Shown here: positions 27,425 through 38,517 of the stretch, piece by piece
Layout of the letters: each line of letters begins with the position of its first letter
Position numbering within the stretch: position 1 is the first letter of the stretch
DNA from: Gammaproteobacteria bacterium
Lineage (GTDB): Bacteria; Pseudomonadota; Gammaproteobacteria; UBA6002
DNA length: 64,000 nucleotides
Reading direction: 5' to 3'
Assembly (NCBI GenBank): GCA_013697705.1
Contig: JACCWJ010000045.1
Coordinates: 1 to 64,000, forward strand
The notes under the pieces: model-generated
Seen by the model: only the letters and a program-made list of their open reading frames with translations
Told to the model about the DNA's origin: nothing
The model's database searches: none
Program-made: the position numbers and the translations under genes

Positions 27425-28864
27425 TTATATAGTCAGTAGATTCATTAAATCTGTAATTGGCATTGTTAAAAGTGAGGTCTTGTCCTCAAATATTTGCTCT
27501 AGGTTTTTAGCTCGCTCTTTAGGAAATCGCGTTGCTAAATTATTTTTGAATTTCTTACGTAACAGAGGGATCCCTTCTTGTCGTCGCTGCTTATGTCCTA
27601 GAGGATAATCTATACGCACCTCCTCAGTGCTCGTCCCATCTTTGAAGAAAATTTGAATGGAATTCGCAATGGAGCGTTTTTGAGAATCTAAATAGTCCTT
27701 TGTGAACGCTTGCTCTTCTCTCACTTGCATCTTGGTGCGTAACTCATCAATTAAAGGATTGGTGGCTATGCCATCTTCATAGTGATCAGATGTCAATTCA
27801 CCATAAATCAAACCAATGGCGATCATATATTGCAAAGAATGATCTCGATCTGCTGCGTTGTGTAATGGACCTTGCTTATTAATAATTCTTACTGCGGATT
27901 CTTGGGTTTTTATCTCTATTTTTTCAATGTCTGGAAGTTTATTTTTTACTTTATCATGCAGTTTAAGCGCACATTCAACTGCGGTTTGACCATGAAATTC
28001 TGCAGGATAGGCAATTTTAAATAAAATATTTTCCATCACATAGCTCGTATAATCTCGAGTAATTTTTAATGGCTGACCATCAAAGTAAATATCACAAAAC
28101 CCCCATGTTTTAGCGGATAAAACACTGGGGTAGCCCATTTCGCCTTTCAATGCCAATAGCGCAAGAAAAACCCCGCGACTAGTCGCATCTCCCGCCGCCC
28201 AAGATTTTCGAGAACCCGTATTAGGGGCGTGGCGGTAAGTCCTTAAACTTTGGCCATCTAGCAATGCTAATGAAATGGCATTACATAAAGTATCTACATT
28301 GCCCCCTAATAAGTGGGTAATGACACTGGTAGTTGCCAGTTTGACTAAAATCACATGATCCAAGCCGACACGATTGAAACTATTTTCCAGCGCTAATATG
28401 CCTTGAATTTCATAAGCTTTAATCATTGCAGTTAACACATCATAGACGGTAAGCGGCGCTTTACCCGTTGCTAGATTTTGCCTTGAAATATAATCACAAA
28501 CTGCAAGAATACCGCCTAGGTTGTCGGAGGGATGTCCCCATTCCGCGGCCAACCAGGTATCGTTATAATCCAACCATCGAATCAGAGCGCCATTGTTGAA
28601 AGCAGCCGTTACAGGATTTAATTCGAATTGAGTTCCAATGACGCGCGCCCCATTCATTAGAGTGTCATGCGGGACGATTGGACCTAAGAGCTTGGTACAC
28701 TCGGGGAATCGATGCGCTAGCAGAGCACACCCAATAGAATCCATTAAACAATAGTATGCGGTCTCATAAGCGACTTCTGAAATAATATTAAAATTACTAA
28801 CATAATTCGCAATAGCCACAATCTCAGGATCAAAATCAGGGCGCACATTAGACTCTGCAGTCAT
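27425..28864 (-). CDS. prpD: 2-methylcitrate dehydratase (MmgE/PrpD family)
   Basis: This 479-residue PrpD-family enzyme dehydrates 2-methylcitrate to 2-methyl-cis-aconitate in propionyl-CoA disposal. Signatures are DSIGCALLAHRFPEC, the long central helical region with YNDTWLAAEWGHPSDN, and EFHGQTAVECALKLHD. I chose the ATG at 28864, with TAGGAGA 5 nt upstream. A TTG at 28879 in the same frame lies inside ispG and lacks support. It follows ispG by 8 nt. Confidence 0.93.
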   Translation of the reverse strand: MTAESNVRPDFDPEIVAIANYVSNFNIISEVAYETAYYCLMDSIGCALLAHRFPECTKLLGPIVPHDTLMNGARVIGTQFELNPVTAAFNNGALIRWLDYNDTWLAAEWGHPSDNLGGILAVCDYISRQNLATGKAPLTVYDVLTAMIKAYEIQGILALENSFNRVGLDHVILVKLATTSVITHLLGGNVDTLCNAISLALLDGQSLRTYRHAPNTGSRKSWAAGDATSRGVFLALLALKGEMGYPSVLSAKTWGFCDIYFDGQPLKITRDYTSYVMENILFKIAYPAEFHGQTAVECALKLHDKVKNKLPDIEKIEIKTQESAVRIINKQGPLHNAADRDHSLQYMIAIGLIYGELTSDHYEDGIATNPLIDELRTKMQVREEQAFTKDYLDSQKRSIANSIQIFFKDGTSTEEVRIDYPLGHKQRRQEGIPLLRKKFKNNLATRFPKERAKNLEQIFEDKTSLLTMPITDLMNLLTI

Positions 28865-28872
28865 ATTTTCTC

Positions 28873-30087
28873 CTAGCAAGCAGAATAATTAGCAATGACA
28901 TAGTTATTAATAATATTTTTGAACTCATCAGTGATCATTGGCCCACGCAGGGTGGTAAATTTTTTGCCATCAACAAAGACCGGAGCCGAAGGTTCTTCAC
29001 CGGTACCAGGCAAACTTATACCAATGTTGGCGTGTTTGCTTTCACCAGGACCATTCACAATACAGCCCATGACCGCCACGGTCATATTCTCCACCCCGGA
29101 GTAAGATTCCCGCCAGATTGGCATATTTGTATGCAGAAAGGTTTGAACCTCTTGAGCCAACTCACGAAAAAAGGAGCTTGTTGTTCTGCCACACCCAGGG
29201 CATGCAGTTACCATGGGATTGAAATAACGCAAGCCCATTGTTTGAAGTATTTCTTGAGTAACCATCACCTCTTTTGATCTTTTTGCCCCAGGTTCAGGTG
29301 TTAAAGACGTGCGGAGGGTATCGCCAATTCCTTGTTGTAGCAAAATTCCCATGGCGATACTCGAGGCCACGATGCTTTTTGATCCCATTCCAGCTTCGGT
29401 TAATCCCAAATGAAGTGCATATTCACATCGATTTGCTAACTCAGAATAGACCGCTATCAGATCTTGAACAGCACTTACTTTGCAGGACAGAATGATTTTG
29501 TTTGCAGGCAAGCCAATTGACTCTGCAAATTCAGCACTGTGAAGCGCAGAATGAATCAATGCTGCATGGGTCATCTCACGAGCACTTTTAGGATTTGCTG
29601 TTTTTGCATTTTGATCCATTAACTCTGCCACAAGGGCCTTATCAAGGCTGCCCCAGTTGACTCCAATACGCACGGGTTTGTCATTCTCTATAGCAACTTC
29701 GATCATTGTCGAAAATTGTTTATCCCTTTTTTCTCCAAAGCCCACATTCCCAGGATTAATACGATATTTATCCAAAGCCTTAGCACATTCAGGGTATTTG
29801 GTGAGCAGTAAATGTCCATTGTAGTGAAAATCGCCAATGAGAGGGACCTGACAATTTTGCTCGAGCAATAGCGCCTTAATCTTAGGCACTGCCCTAGCCG
29901 CTTCTTCAGTATTTACGGTATAACGGATAAGTTCAGTTCCCACATTGACACACTCGAGCGTTTGTCTAACCGTTGCGGGGATATCCGCCGTATCGGTATC
30001 CGTCATACACTGGACAGCGATGGGAGCATTTCCTCCTACTGTAATGTTTCCGACAGTTACTGGGATACTTTTACGTCTTTGGTACAT
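28873..30087 (-). CDS. ispG: 4-hydroxy-3-methylbut-2-enyl diphosphate synthase
   Basis: This 404-residue enzyme (GcpE) converts MEcPP to HMBPP, the penultimate step of the MEP isoprenoid pathway. The N-terminal TIM-barrel half has [18 protein letters not shown] and the [15 protein letters not shown] region. The iron-sulfur ligands lie in [12 protein letters not shown] and [16 protein letters not shown], near the C-terminus. The ATG has AGAGGC 6 nt upstream. It lies between prpC (14 nt) and prpD (8 nt), an unexpected place for an isoprenoid gene. Confidence 0.97.
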   Translation of the reverse strand: MYQRRKSIPVTVGNITVGGNAPIAVQCMTDTDTADIPATVRQTLECVNVGTELIRYTVNTEEAARAVPKIKALLLEQNCQVPLIGDFHYNGHLLLTKYPECAKALDKYRINPGNVGFGEKRDKQFSTMIEVAIENDKPVRIGVNWGSLDKALVAELMDQNAKTANPKSAREMTHAALIHSALHSAEFAESIGLPANKIILSCKVSAVQDLIAVYSELANRCEYALHLGLTEAGMGSKSIVASSIAMGILLQQGIGDTLRTSLTPEPGAKRSKEVMVTQEILQTMGLRYFNPMVTACPGCGRTTSSFFRELAQEVQTFLHTNMPIWRESYSGVENMTVAVMGCIVNGPGESKHANIGISLPGTGEEPSAPVFVDGKKFTTLRGPMITDEFKNIINNYVIANYSAC

Positions 30088-30101
30088 TATTGCCTCTGTA
30101 A

Positions 30102-31247
30102 CTATTCACTGGGTTCGGGAGCGATTGAATCCCTTTGACTAACGGGGATAAAAGGTCTAGTTGACGGTCCCGTATAATCTGCGAGAGGCCGAATCAATTT
30201 ATTATTTTGTCGTTGTTCTATGATATGCGCAGCCCAACCCGCTGTTCGTGCAAACACGAAAAGTGGGGTAAACATCTTAGTGGGAATGCCGCAAAAATGA
30301 TAAGCAGAAGCACTGTAAAAATCGAGATTTGGAAATAAGTTTTTGGTATCCCACATGATTTTTTCAATGCGTTCAGAGACAGGGAATAAAACTTTATCGC
30401 CAACGTCGTCCGCTAATTGTTTTGACCATGTTTTTATCACATCGGAACGAGGATCTGATGTTCTATATACCCTATGGCCAAATCCCATAATTAGTTTTTT
30501 GTTGGCCAACATTTCCTGTAGTGCAACTTCCGCCTGCTCAGGAGAGGAGAACGTTTCAAGAAGCTCCATCGCTTGCTCATTTGCACCCCCGTGTAAGGCG
30601 CCACGTAACGTGCCTATCGCAGAACAAATCGCAGAATAGAAGTCCGTGCCGGTAGAAGCAGTGACCCTAGCCGCGAAGGTGGAAGCATTAAACTCATGCT
30701 CTGCATAGAGGATCAATGATACATCTACAGCGCGTACCTGTAATGGCTCAGGTTGTTTTTGGTGGAGAAGATGTAAAAAATAGCCCGCGATTGTTTCTTC
30801 AGGAACATGGGTATCAATGCGGATACCACTTTTATGAAAATGATACCAATACAGTAACATTGACGGGAAAGCAGCGGTAAGACGTTCTGCTATATAATAT
30901 TGATCATACTGAGTAGTAGATTCCTGTTCAAGGGTGCCTAAAACAGAACAACCCGTTCTAAGAACATCCATGGGATGCGCATTTGCCGGGATTAATTCAA
31001 GCACCTTTTTTAATGCTTCTGGTAAAGCGCGTAGAGAAATCAAATGACGAAGAAAATCTTTAAGCTCCCGTTGTGAAGGCAACTTTCCTCTTATTAATAA
31101 GTAGGCCACTTCTTCAAAGCAAGCATGCTCCGCTAATTCATAAATGGAATAGCCTCGATAATTGAGTCCCATCCCCTCTTTACCAACGCTGCTAATGGCG
31201 GTTTCTCCCGCCGTAATACCTGCCAACCCTGAAACTTTTGTTGTCAC
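30102..31247 (-). CDS. prpC: 2-methylcitrate synthase / citrate synthase family
   Basis: This 381-residue citrate-synthase-fold enzyme condenses propionyl-CoA with oxaloacetate. The N-terminal [28 protein letters not shown] region is typical of PrpC-like short citrate synthases. The active-site histidines sit in [16 protein letters not shown] and [13 protein letters not shown]. The GTG start at 31247 has AGGAG 8 nt upstream. Its place between prpB and prpD supports methylcitrate synthase, though such enzymes often also use acetyl-CoA. Confidence 0.9.
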   Translation of the reverse strand: MTTKVSGLAGITAGETAISSVGKEGMGLNYRGYSIYELAEHACFEEVAYLLIRGKLPSQRELKDFLRHLISLRALPEALKKVLELIPANAHPMDVLRTGCSVLGTLEQESTTQYDQYYIAERLTAAFPSMLLYWYHFHKSGIRIDTHVPEETIAGYFLHLLHQKQPEPLQVRAVDVSLILYAEHEFNASTFAARVTASTGTDFYSAICSAIGTLRGALHGGANEQAMELLETFSSPEQAEVALQEMLANKKLIMGFGHRVYRTSDPRSDVIKTWSKQLADDVGDKVLFPVSERIEKIMWDTKNLFPNLDFYSASAYHFCGIPTKMFTPLFVFARTAGWAAHIIEQRQNNKLIRPLADYTGPSTRPFIPVSQRDSIAPEPSE

Positions 31248-31328
31248 TTGAAAAACTCCTCAAAATAAAAAAAGTCCACCTTACTTTCCTCCATGCGGCG
31301 GGAGAAGCGCCTTTAATACAAAATAATT

Positions 31329-32198
31329 TTAAATGGTTTCATCCACTAATTTTTCATATTTTAAATAGTCGAGATAATCATATAACTCTGTTCGCGTTTG
31401 CATAAGGTCTACCACATTTTTTTGGGTGCCCTCTTTTCGAATCGTTGAGTAGACTTGTAATGCAGCAGCACTCATTGCTCGAAAAGCACTTAATGGATAT
31501 AAAACCATGGCTATGCCCGCCTGTTGTAATTCTTGAACTGTAAAATAGGGAGTTTTCCCGAACTCAGTGATGTTGGCTAACACCGGGACATTAACGCTAG
31601 AGGTAAATTCTTTATACTGCTTTAAATCTGTAATGGCTTCTGCAAAAATCATATCTGCACCACTAGCAACATAAGCATTTGCTCTGTCTATAGCAGCCTG
31701 CAATCCCTCACCTTCAAGACTATCTGTTCGAGCCATTATAACAAAATCAGGGTCATATTTTGCGTCCACAGCGGCTTTAATACGGTCGCTCATGGCTTCT
31801 TGACTGACTAAGGATTTCCCAGGACGATGACCACACCGTTTAAGATCTGTTTGATCTTCAATATGTATCCCTGCGGCCCCCGCCTTGATCATCTCTTTTA
31901 CCGTTCGCGCAATAGATAAGCTTCCTCCCCAGCCGGTATCGGCATCTACGAGTAAAGGAACAGGGGTAGCGGAGGTAATTCTACGAACATCTTCAAGAAC
32001 ATCATTCAATGTCGTGATACCCAAGTCAGGTAAGCCAAATGATGCGTTGGCCACACCAGCGCCTGACAAATAAAGCGCTTTGAAACCACATTTCGTCGCT
32101 AAAATACCCGTATAAGCATTGATGGTTCCCACGATTTGTAAGGGGGTTTCTTCACTCAGAGCAAGACGAAAATATTTTCCCGCAGAAACATTTTTCAT
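31329..32198 (-). CDS. prpB: 2-methylisocitrate lyase
   Basis: This 289-residue PEP-mutase/isocitrate-lyase superfamily enzyme cleaves 2-methylisocitrate to pyruvate and succinate. The Mg-binding [12 protein letters not shown] region and the catalytic KRCGHRPGK loop are diagnostic for PrpB. I chose the ATG at 32198, with TAGGAAG 8 nt upstream. An in-frame extension upstream would run into the fadD end and adds 34 unrelated residues. It lies 19 nt after fadD and 81 nt before prpC, all on one strand. Confidence 0.95.
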   Translation of the reverse strand: MKNVSAGKYFRLALSEETPLQIVGTINAYTGILATKCGFKALYLSGAGVANASFGLPDLGITTLNDVLEDVRRITSATPVPLLVDADTGWGGSLSIARTVKEMIKAGAAGIHIEDQTDLKRCGHRPGKSLVSQEAMSDRIKAAVDAKYDPDFVIMARTDSLEGEGLQAAIDRANAYVASGADMIFAEAITDLKQYKEFTSSVNVPVLANITEFGKTPYFTVQELQQAGIAMVLYPLSAFRAMSAAALQVYSTIRKEGTQKNVVDLMQTRTELYDYLDYLKYEKLVDETI

Positions 32199-32217
32199 AA
32201 TAGTCTTCCTAAGCAGA

Positions 32218-33891
32218 TCATCCGATGGATTGTTTAGCGCGTAATTTTTGTTTGAGGATTTTACCCACATTACTTTTGGGCAAGTCAGAACAAAACTCAA
32301 TTAGGCTAGGTCTTTTATAGCCAGTTAGCTTTTCTTTACACAATGCCCTGATGTCTTCTTCAGTGAGTTCAGGGTCTTTCTTTACAATAAAGGCCTTAAC
32401 GCTCTCCCCCGATTGTGTATCAGGAACGCCAATAACTGCGACCTCCTCCACTCCTGGATGACTCGCAATTATCTCTTCCACCTCAATAGGGTAAACATTA
32501 AAGCCAGAAATTAAAATCATATCCTTTTTGCGATCGATTAGATAGATATATCCTTGATCATCCATAAGAGCAATGTCACCTGTCTTGAGCCAACCATCAT
32601 CACTAAGGGTCTCTTTAGTTTCTTTCTCATTATTCCAATAGCCTTTCATCACTTGAGGGCCTTGAACACAGAGTTCGCCCGCGCTACCCAGGGAGACGCT
32701 TTTGTTGGCGTCATCTCTAATCTCTACATTGGTGGCTGTAATGGGGAGACCGATACTTGCGTTGAACTTAGTTAAAGAAAGAGGATTAATACTTACTACA
32801 GGACTCGCCTCTGTTAAACCATACCCCATGATAATGGGCATGTTCGTAGCGGCTTGCCATTTTTCGGCGGTACTCTTGAGAACCGCCATTCCACCTGCGA
32901 GTACTAAGTTTGTGTTAGACCACTCTATTTTGTCGAAGCCCGGTTGTCTTAATAAAGCTTCGAATAAAGTGTTCACGCCCACGAAAATTGTAAATTTCTG
33001 TTTACATAATTCTTTTATAAAACCTTTAAAGTCGCGTGGGTTGGTAATTAACAAACCTTTACAGCCTAACTTGATAAAGGTGAAACAACAGACCGTCAAT
33101 GAAAAAATATGATACAAAGGGAGTGCAGTAACAATTACTTCTTTGCCTTCTGTTAGAACGTGCCCTATCCATCCCGCACTTTGTAGAATATTCGAAATCA
33201 TGTTTCGATGAGTTAGCATCGCTCCCTTAGGGACGCCCGTTGTTCCTCCCGTATATTGTAGAAAAGCAGTATCGCTTGACTCAATATGAACAGGATCAAG
33301 CGTCAGCTTACTTCCTGCATGTAGCGCATTTTTGAATGATAACTTTCTGAGGAGGTTAAAAGGAGGGATCGCTTTTTTGATATAGCGCAGAACAAAATTA
33401 ATCATCCATCCTTTAAGAGGAGTTAAGAGATCACCGAGGTCGGTCACTATCACATGTTCTAATTGGGTCTCAGAAATGATATGGGATAAACTAGCCGCAA
33501 AATTGGTCAAGACAACGATTGCTTTAGCACCCGAATCTTTAAGAGGAATAGTAAGCTCTCTTTCTGTATACAAGGGATTAATATTTACAATAACTAAACC
33601 TAAGCGTAAAGCGGCCAGCAATACCAGGGGATATTGCAAACAATTAGGGAGCATTATTGCTATGCGATCACCTTTTTGTAATTTGAGCACTTTTTGTAAA
33701 TAAGCCGCGAAATGTTGCACCTTATTCTGTAGCTCTTGGTAACTCAGCTGCACCCCGAAATTTTCAAATGCAGGCTGGTGAGCATATTTTTGAAAGGTTT
33801 CCTCTAATAATTCACTTACCGAAGAATACGCATCAGGATTGATAGTAAATGCTACATCCGGCGGATAATTCTTTTCCCAAATTTTTTCCAT
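32218..33891 (-). CDS. fadD: Long-chain fatty acid-CoA ligase
   Basis: This 557-residue ANL-superfamily ligase activates fatty acids to acyl-CoA. The AMP-binding motif [14 protein letters not shown] is near residue 215, [11 protein letters not shown] near 360 and [20 protein letters not shown] near 460. The C-terminal [12 protein letters not shown] carries the catalytic lysine. The length matches FadD of E. coli (561). It heads the run fadD-prpB-prpC-ispG-prpD. It is divergent from minC, with about 70 bp between. Odd-chain fatty acids would give the propionyl-CoA that the prp genes remove. Confidence 0.93.
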   Translation of the reverse strand: MEKIWEKNYPPDVAFTINPDAYSSVSELLEETFQKYAHQPAFENFGVQLSYQELQNKVQHFAAYLQKVLKLQKGDRIAIMLPNCLQYPLVLLAALRLGLVIVNINPLYTERELTIPLKDSGAKAIVVLTNFAASLSHIISETQLEHVIVTDLGDLLTPLKGWMINFVLRYIKKAIPPFNLLRKLSFKNALHAGSKLTLDPVHIESSDTAFLQYTGGTTGVPKGAMLTHRNMISNILQSAGWIGHVLTEGKEVIVTALPLYHIFSLTVCCFTFIKLGCKGLLITNPRDFKGFIKELCKQKFTIFVGVNTLFEALLRQPGFDKIEWSNTNLVLAGGMAVLKSTAEKWQAATNMPIIMGYGLTEASPVVSINPLSLTKFNASIGLPITATNVEIRDDANKSVSLGSAGELCVQGPQVMKGYWNNEKETKETLSDDGWLKTGDIALMDDQGYIYLIDRKKDMILISGFNVYPIEVEEIIASHPGVEEVAVIGVPDTQSGESVKAFIVKKDPELTEEDIRALCKEKLTGYKRPSLIEFCSDLPKSNVGKILKQKLRAKQSIG

Positions 33892-33960
33892 GACCTATTT
33901 CCCTTGACCAATGTTTAACGACTCACTATCCTCAATCATTTTTTAGAGGGATTGAATAAA

Positions 33961-34656
33961 ATGAACTCGAAGAGTCCACAAAATTCCCAACCCGCCTTTC
34001 AATTAAAGGGAAGCGTTCTTACCCTGAGTGTTCTACAGCTTCTCTCTCTAGATTATGGCGCATTCCAACAACAACTAGAAGAAACCATCAAAAAAAATCC
34101 TAACTTTTTCGAACACATGCCTATTATTATCGACCTGCAGAAATTATATGCGTTAGATAATGACATTAATTTTGTAGAAATCAATTCACTCCTTAGAAAA
34201 CATGGCCTGGTTCCTGTTGGAGTCACGAATGCAAATCCTAAACAAGTTGCTGAGGCAACTCAAGTAGGATTAGGAATTTTACCCAATGTAAAAACCACAC
34301 AATCTCCCAAAGTGGCCAAGATTAATGAAAATGCAAAGATAATTTCTCAGCCAGTCCGCTCAGGCCAACAAATTTACGCTAAAAATTGTGACCTCATTAT
34401 TTTATCCTCTGTCAGTAATGGCGCCGAAATCCTTGCAGATGGGAACATTCATGTTTATGGATCGTTACGGGGGCGCGCTATTGCAGGAGCAGCGGGCGAA
34501 GCAAATGCACGAATTTTTTGTCATAAGCTTGAAGCAGAATTGGTTGCCATTGCAGGTCACTACAAACTTCAAGAAGATATTGAAGCCGGAAATCATGTTT
34601 CCAGCACACAAGTATTTTTAGAAAACGATCAACTCGTTATTGCGTCAATTAGCTAA
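33961..34656 (+). CDS. minC: Septum site-determining protein MinC
   Basis: This 231-residue FtsZ inhibitor is activated by MinD at the poles. The N-terminal domain (about residues 9-105) blocks FtsZ. The C-terminal beta-helix (about 125-230) has AKNCDLIILSSVSNGAEI and then DGNIHVYGSLRGRAIAGAAG, the MinD-binding and dimerisation part. I chose the ATG at 33961 with AGAGGG 10 nt upstream; a TTG three codons earlier has no room for a ribosome site. It lies 165 bp before minD. Confidence 0.93.
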   Translation: MNSKSPQNSQPAFQLKGSVLTLSVLQLLSLDYGAFQQQLEETIKKNPNFFEHMPIIIDLQKLYALDNDINFVEINSLLRKHGLVPVGVTNANPKQVAEATQVGLGILPNVKTTQSPKVAKINENAKIISQPVRSGQQIYAKNCDLIILSSVSNGAEILADGNIHVYGSLRGRAIAGAAGEANARIFCHKLEAELVAIAGHYKLQEDIEAGNHVSSTQVFLENDQLVIASIS

Positions 34657-34821
34657 TTTTTAACTCCCTGCGACTTGACCATGACGACGAGCAATAGAGC
34701 TAACTTTGCCCAGCTCAAAAATTGTTCAACTCAACTTGGAATTTATCTTCCCCTCGACTTAAAAAGGAAGTAAAATCCGGCAACTTAAAGTGAAGGCTCT
34801 CTTTGGATAAAAAGGATCGAA

Positions 34822-35652
34822 ATGGCTGAGATAATTGTGGTAACTTCAGGTAAAGGTGGGGTTGGCAAAACGACGACCACCGCTGCTTTTGGAACTGGTT
34901 TAGCAGTTCGTGGATTCAGGACTGTCCTCATTGATTTTGATGTGGGTTTGCGAAATTTAGATCTGGCAATGGGATGCGAGGGTCGTGTCGTGTATGACCT
35001 TATCAACGTCATTAATGGAGAAGCCAAACTACGCCAAGCCTTGATCAAAGATAAAAGAAATGAAAATCTATTTATCCTGCCTGCTTCTCAAACACGTGAC
35101 AAAGATGCCTTACATATTGAAGGTGTTGAGTTAATTTTAGAAGAATTAAAAAAAGAATTCGATTACATCGTTTGTGACTCCCCTGCTGGAATTGAAAAAG
35201 GGGCACTAATGGCAATGCGGTTTGCAGATCAAGCGGTTGTCGTGACTAATCCTGAAATTTCTTCGGTTCGTGACTCTGATCGCATTCTTGGCATTCTTGC
35301 AAGTAAAACCAAACGCGTAGAGGAAGGTTTAGAACCTCCCCCACAACATTTACTTTTGACTCGTTATTCTGCCAATCGTGTTGAACGTGGTGACATGCTC
35401 AGCGTTGAAGACGTTAAAGAAATCTTGGCTATTCCTCTGCTAGGTGTGGTTCCCGAGTCACCTGCGGTACTCAGAGCATCAAATGCTGGCGTCCCAGTAA
35501 TTTTGGATCAACAAAGTGATGCTGGACAAGCTTATACTGATGCTGTATCTCGCTTTTTAGGTGAGAAAATCCCTCATCGGTTTTTGACCTCGACCAAGAA
35601 AGGGTTTCTTAAACGACTATTCAATAAAGAGAAGGACACAAGTGTCGTATGA
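34822..35652 (+). CDS. minD: Septum site-determining ATPase MinD
   Basis: This 276-residue membrane-associated ATPase of the ParA/MinD family recruits MinC and oscillates with MinE. The deviant Walker A GKGGVGKTT has K11 and K16. VLIDFDVGLRNLDLAMGCE follows. The C-terminal amphipathic helix (KKGFLKRLFNKEKD) is the membrane-targeting sequence. AAGGA lies 6 nt before the ATG. The stop overlaps the minE start (ATGA), so the two are co-translated. Confidence 0.98.
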   Translation: MAEIIVVTSGKGGVGKTTTTAAFGTGLAVRGFRTVLIDFDVGLRNLDLAMGCEGRVVYDLINVINGEAKLRQALIKDKRNENLFILPASQTRDKDALHIEGVELILEELKKEFDYIVCDSPAGIEKGALMAMRFADQAVVVTNPEISSVRDSDRILGILASKTKRVEEGLEPPPQHLLLTRYSANRVERGDMLSVEDVKEILAIPLLGVVPESPAVLRASNAGVPVILDQQSDAGQAYTDAVSRFLGEKIPHRFLTSTKKGFLKRLFNKEKDTSVV

Positions 35653-35906
35653 GTATACTGGATATTTTTAAAAGCCCTAAAAAGACATCAGCCAATATTG
35701 CTAAGGATAGACTATTACAATTGATTGTTGATGAGGGGATTCACTCAAGAATCAATAAGCTTGATCTGGTTAAGTTGCAAGAAGAACTCATTGAAGTAAT
35801 CTCTCGATATTTGCCCATTAAAGCACATGAAGTTACTGTAGAGGTGGAACGTGACGATAATCGCTCTATACTCGAGCTTAATGTAATTCTACCCGAAGAT
35901 ATTTAA
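35649..35906 (+). CDS. minE: Cell division topological specificity factor MinE
   Basis: This 85-residue protein has an N-terminal membrane/MinD-binding segment (about residues 1-30, with KDRLLQLIVDEG) and a C-terminal topological-specificity domain (about 35-85). It stimulates MinD ATPase and restricts MinC to the poles. It overlaps minD by 4 nt and is convergent with fadE, the two stops being 3 bp apart. Confidence 0.95.
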   Translation: MSILDIFKSPKKTSANIAKDRLLQLIVDEGIHSRINKLDLVKLQEELIEVISRYLPIKAHEVTVEVERDDNRSILELNVILPEDI

Positions 35907-35909
35907 TTT

Positions 35910-38414
35910 TTAGTTGGGCTTTACGCCTTCCTTCCAACTGGAATCTTCATGGATTGTAGAAGAAGGATGAATTTCTGCTGAATGAGCGTGCAAACCCTCC
36001 AATTCTTCGGGTGCAAAATCATCTACAGCAAGAATTTCTCTTTTACTCTGATAGCCATCGAGTAATTGCGCAGCCTCAGCCTCCGTTAATATCTCCTTCG
36101 CTATCCCTTCTTTCACTTTCTGCTCAAAGGTATGGCCTTTTATTTTTTTGTCACGCACCGCCTCATAAAGACGCTGCTCTAAAGGCTCCGCTAAAATCAC
36201 TTTTTTCAGCACCATTTCTATGTAGCCTACGGGATTATTGGGACGCTGTTCTAGATAAGCATCTTTGGCAAGAATATGGCGAAGAGCATTCGGGTTTAAC
36301 ATTAATCTAGCGACTCTATGCCCTAATTTATCGGTCGGTTCCTTATGTGACATCCCCCACGGGAAGACCCACGCTTTAAGCAGCGCCCCAACAATAGGAT
36401 TAGGGAAATTAACCAGCGCCGCATGGAGTTGTTGTTGAGCGGTGAAGATAATTTCTTCACAAGCCCACATCACAACATCCCGCTCTTCTTCGCTCGATTG
36501 GTGATCTTCATATTGTTTTAAAACAGCAGACCCGAGATATAGCATACTCAATACATCCCCCAACCGAGCGGACAATTTTTCCTTACGCTTTAAACTCCCC
36601 CCTAATAGGATCATTGAAACATCTGAAACCAACGCTAGAGCAGCACTAAATCGTGTCAAATATTGATAGTAACGTTTAAATTCTTTGTGAGGTGCACCCG
36701 CCCATCTCGCATGGGTTATCCCTAAAACAAAGGTGCGCATAATATTGCTAAGCATAAATCCAACATGAGCAAAAATGGCATTATCAAAAACTTTCAAACC
36801 GCGTTTTTTATCTTCCAGTTGCACCGCTTCCATCTCTTTCAATATATAAGGATGACAACGGATTGCGCCTTGACCAAAAATAATCATACTGCGTGTTAAG
36901 ATATTGGCCCCTTCTACCGTAATGCTAATAGGGGTTTCTTGATAATTATTGGCTAAATAATTTTTTGGTCCCATACAAATACCTTTGCCACCATGAATAT
37001 CCATCGCATCATTGATAACTTTCCGACCTAATTCGGTTACATGATATTTGCTAATGGCAGCGGGAACAGCGGGTTTTTCTCCGCGGTCAATTGCTGCTAC
37101 GGTGAAAAGCCGGGTTGCTTCCATAATATAAGTATTACCCGCAATGCGAGCTAACGCCTCTTCCACACCGCCAAATTTACCAATGGGCAAATGAAATTGA
37201 TTTCTAATTCTGGAGTAGGCACCGGTTGTATAGGAGCCTATTTTTGCGCCTCCTGTCGCCATTGAAGGTAATGAAATGGCGCGCCCAGTTGCGAGGCATT
37301 CAACTATCATTCGCCACCCCTGCCCCGCCATGTTTACGCCACCAATAATCCAATCTAAGGGAATAAAAACATCTCTTCCTTGAGTGGGCCCATTGGGAAA
37401 AGCGCAATTTAAGGGATAATGGCGTCTACCGATGGTAATTCCGGGTAGATTTGTGGGTATTAATGCACAGGTAATGCCTAAAGATTCCTTACCGCCAATC
37501 AAATGGTCTGGATCATACAATTTGAACGCCAGCCCAAGAACGGTTGCTATTGGAGCAAGCGTGATATACCGCTTATTCCAATTGATACGTATTCCTATGA
37601 TTTCTTTATTCTCAAACGTTCCTTTACATACCACACCATAATCTGGCATAGCACTGGCATCAGAACCCGCCTCAGGCCCGGTGAGAGCAAAACAAGGTAT
37701 TTCTATGCCTTGTGCCAGCCGGGGCAAATAGTAGTTTCGTTGTTCATCTGTACCATAATGCAATAAAAGTTCCGCCGGACCCAAGGAATTGGGCACTGCG
37801 ACCACACTCGCCACACTGGAGCTCAGGCCGGCTATTTTGGTCAAGATAGTGGAATGCGCGTAAGCAGAAAATTCTTTGCCACCATATTGCTTAGGAATAA
37901 TCATGCCGAAGAAACGATTTGTTTTTAGAAATTGCCACATTTCATCTGGCAAGTTAAAGCGGTTGTGCGTTATATCCCAATTATCAATCATGGCACACAA
38001 CTCAGAGACAGGGCCGTTAAGAAAATCAAGTTCTTCTGGGGTCAGTTGAGGCGAGGGATAAGCAAGACATTTACTCCAATCTGGCATACCTGAAAATAAT
38101 TCACCATCCCACCCCACTGTGCCAGCCGCTAAAGCTTCTTTTTCAGTCAGAGATAACGCGGGCAAAGATTTCTGAAAAGTTTTAAAGAGGGATTGCGTGA
38201 TTAGCATTCTTCGAACCGGCTTCACATTTAGTATAAAAGCTAGCACAAGAAAGAATGCTCCGATCATACTGAGAGTGATTGGAGATAAGGTACTAAAAGC
38301 GACCAAAAATACTAGATATAAGCCGTAGGTAATGGTCCAAACGATTAAAGACGCCCGGTGATAAGAGAGTATTCCTAATAGAAGGATGGGTAATGCTATC
38401 CATAGTATTGCCAT
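35910..38414 (-). CDS. fadE: Acyl-CoA dehydrogenase FadE
   Basis: This 834-residue FAD enzyme starts beta-oxidation by making trans-2-enoyl-CoA. Two or three membrane helices at the N-terminus (about residues 1-65) are followed by the ACAD N-terminal, middle and C-terminal domains (about 110-560) and a long C-terminal FadE-specific domain. FALTGPEAGSDASAMPDYGV and DIHGGKGICMGPKNYLA are visible. The length matches E. coli FadE (814). I chose the ATG at 38414 with AAGGGT upstream. With FadD it supports fatty-acid use. Confidence 0.95.
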   Translation of the reverse strand: MAILWIALPILLLGILSYHRASLIVWTITYGLYLVFLVAFSTLSPITLSMIGAFFLVLAFILNVKPVRRMLITQSLFKTFQKSLPALSLTEKEALAAGTVGWDGELFSGMPDWSKCLAYPSPQLTPEELDFLNGPVSELCAMIDNWDITHNRFNLPDEMWQFLKTNRFFGMIIPKQYGGKEFSAYAHSTILTKIAGLSSSVASVVAVPNSLGPAELLLHYGTDEQRNYYLPRLAQGIEIPCFALTGPEAGSDASAMPDYGVVCKGTFENKEIIGIRINWNKRYITLAPIATVLGLAFKLYDPDHLIGGKESLGITCALIPTNLPGITIGRRHYPLNCAFPNGPTQGRDVFIPLDWIIGGVNMAGQGWRMIVECLATGRAISLPSMATGGAKIGSYTTGAYSRIRNQFHLPIGKFGGVEEALARIAGNTYIMEATRLFTVAAIDRGEKPAVPAAISKYHVTELGRKVINDAMDIHGGKGICMGPKNYLANNYQETPISITVEGANILTRSMIIFGQGAIRCHPYILKEMEAVQLEDKKRGLKVFDNAIFAHVGFMLSNIMRTFVLGITHARWAGAPHKEFKRYYQYLTRFSAALALVSDVSMILLGGSLKRKEKLSARLGDVLSMLYLGSAVLKQYEDHQSSEEERDVVMWACEEIIFTAQQQLHAALVNFPNPIVGALLKAWVFPWGMSHKEPTDKLGHRVARLMLNPNALRHILAKDAYLEQRPNNPVGYIEMVLKKVILAEPLEQRLYEAVRDKKIKGHTFEQKVKEGIAKEILTEAEAAQLLDGYQSKREILAVDDFAPEELEGLHAHSAEIHPSSTIHEDSSWKEGVKPN

Positions 38415-38517
38415 AATCAACCCTTAGTAAAAAAAATCCGTCCTCTCATGAGGGCAATCATTATAGTAAAGCCTTACCCCAAAACACCTCCCTTTCACCC
38501 ATGTGAAAAAAATAATG

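Noticed and set aside
30088-30112. Possible fourth copy of the dispersed repeat near the prpC stop
   Set aside because: Only 11 bases (TGAATAGTTAC) match; the rest does not align.
32199-32300. Longer PrpB reaching into fadD
   Set aside because: The added 34 residues are antisense-free but unrelated to PrpB, and TAGGAAG marks the ATG at 32198.
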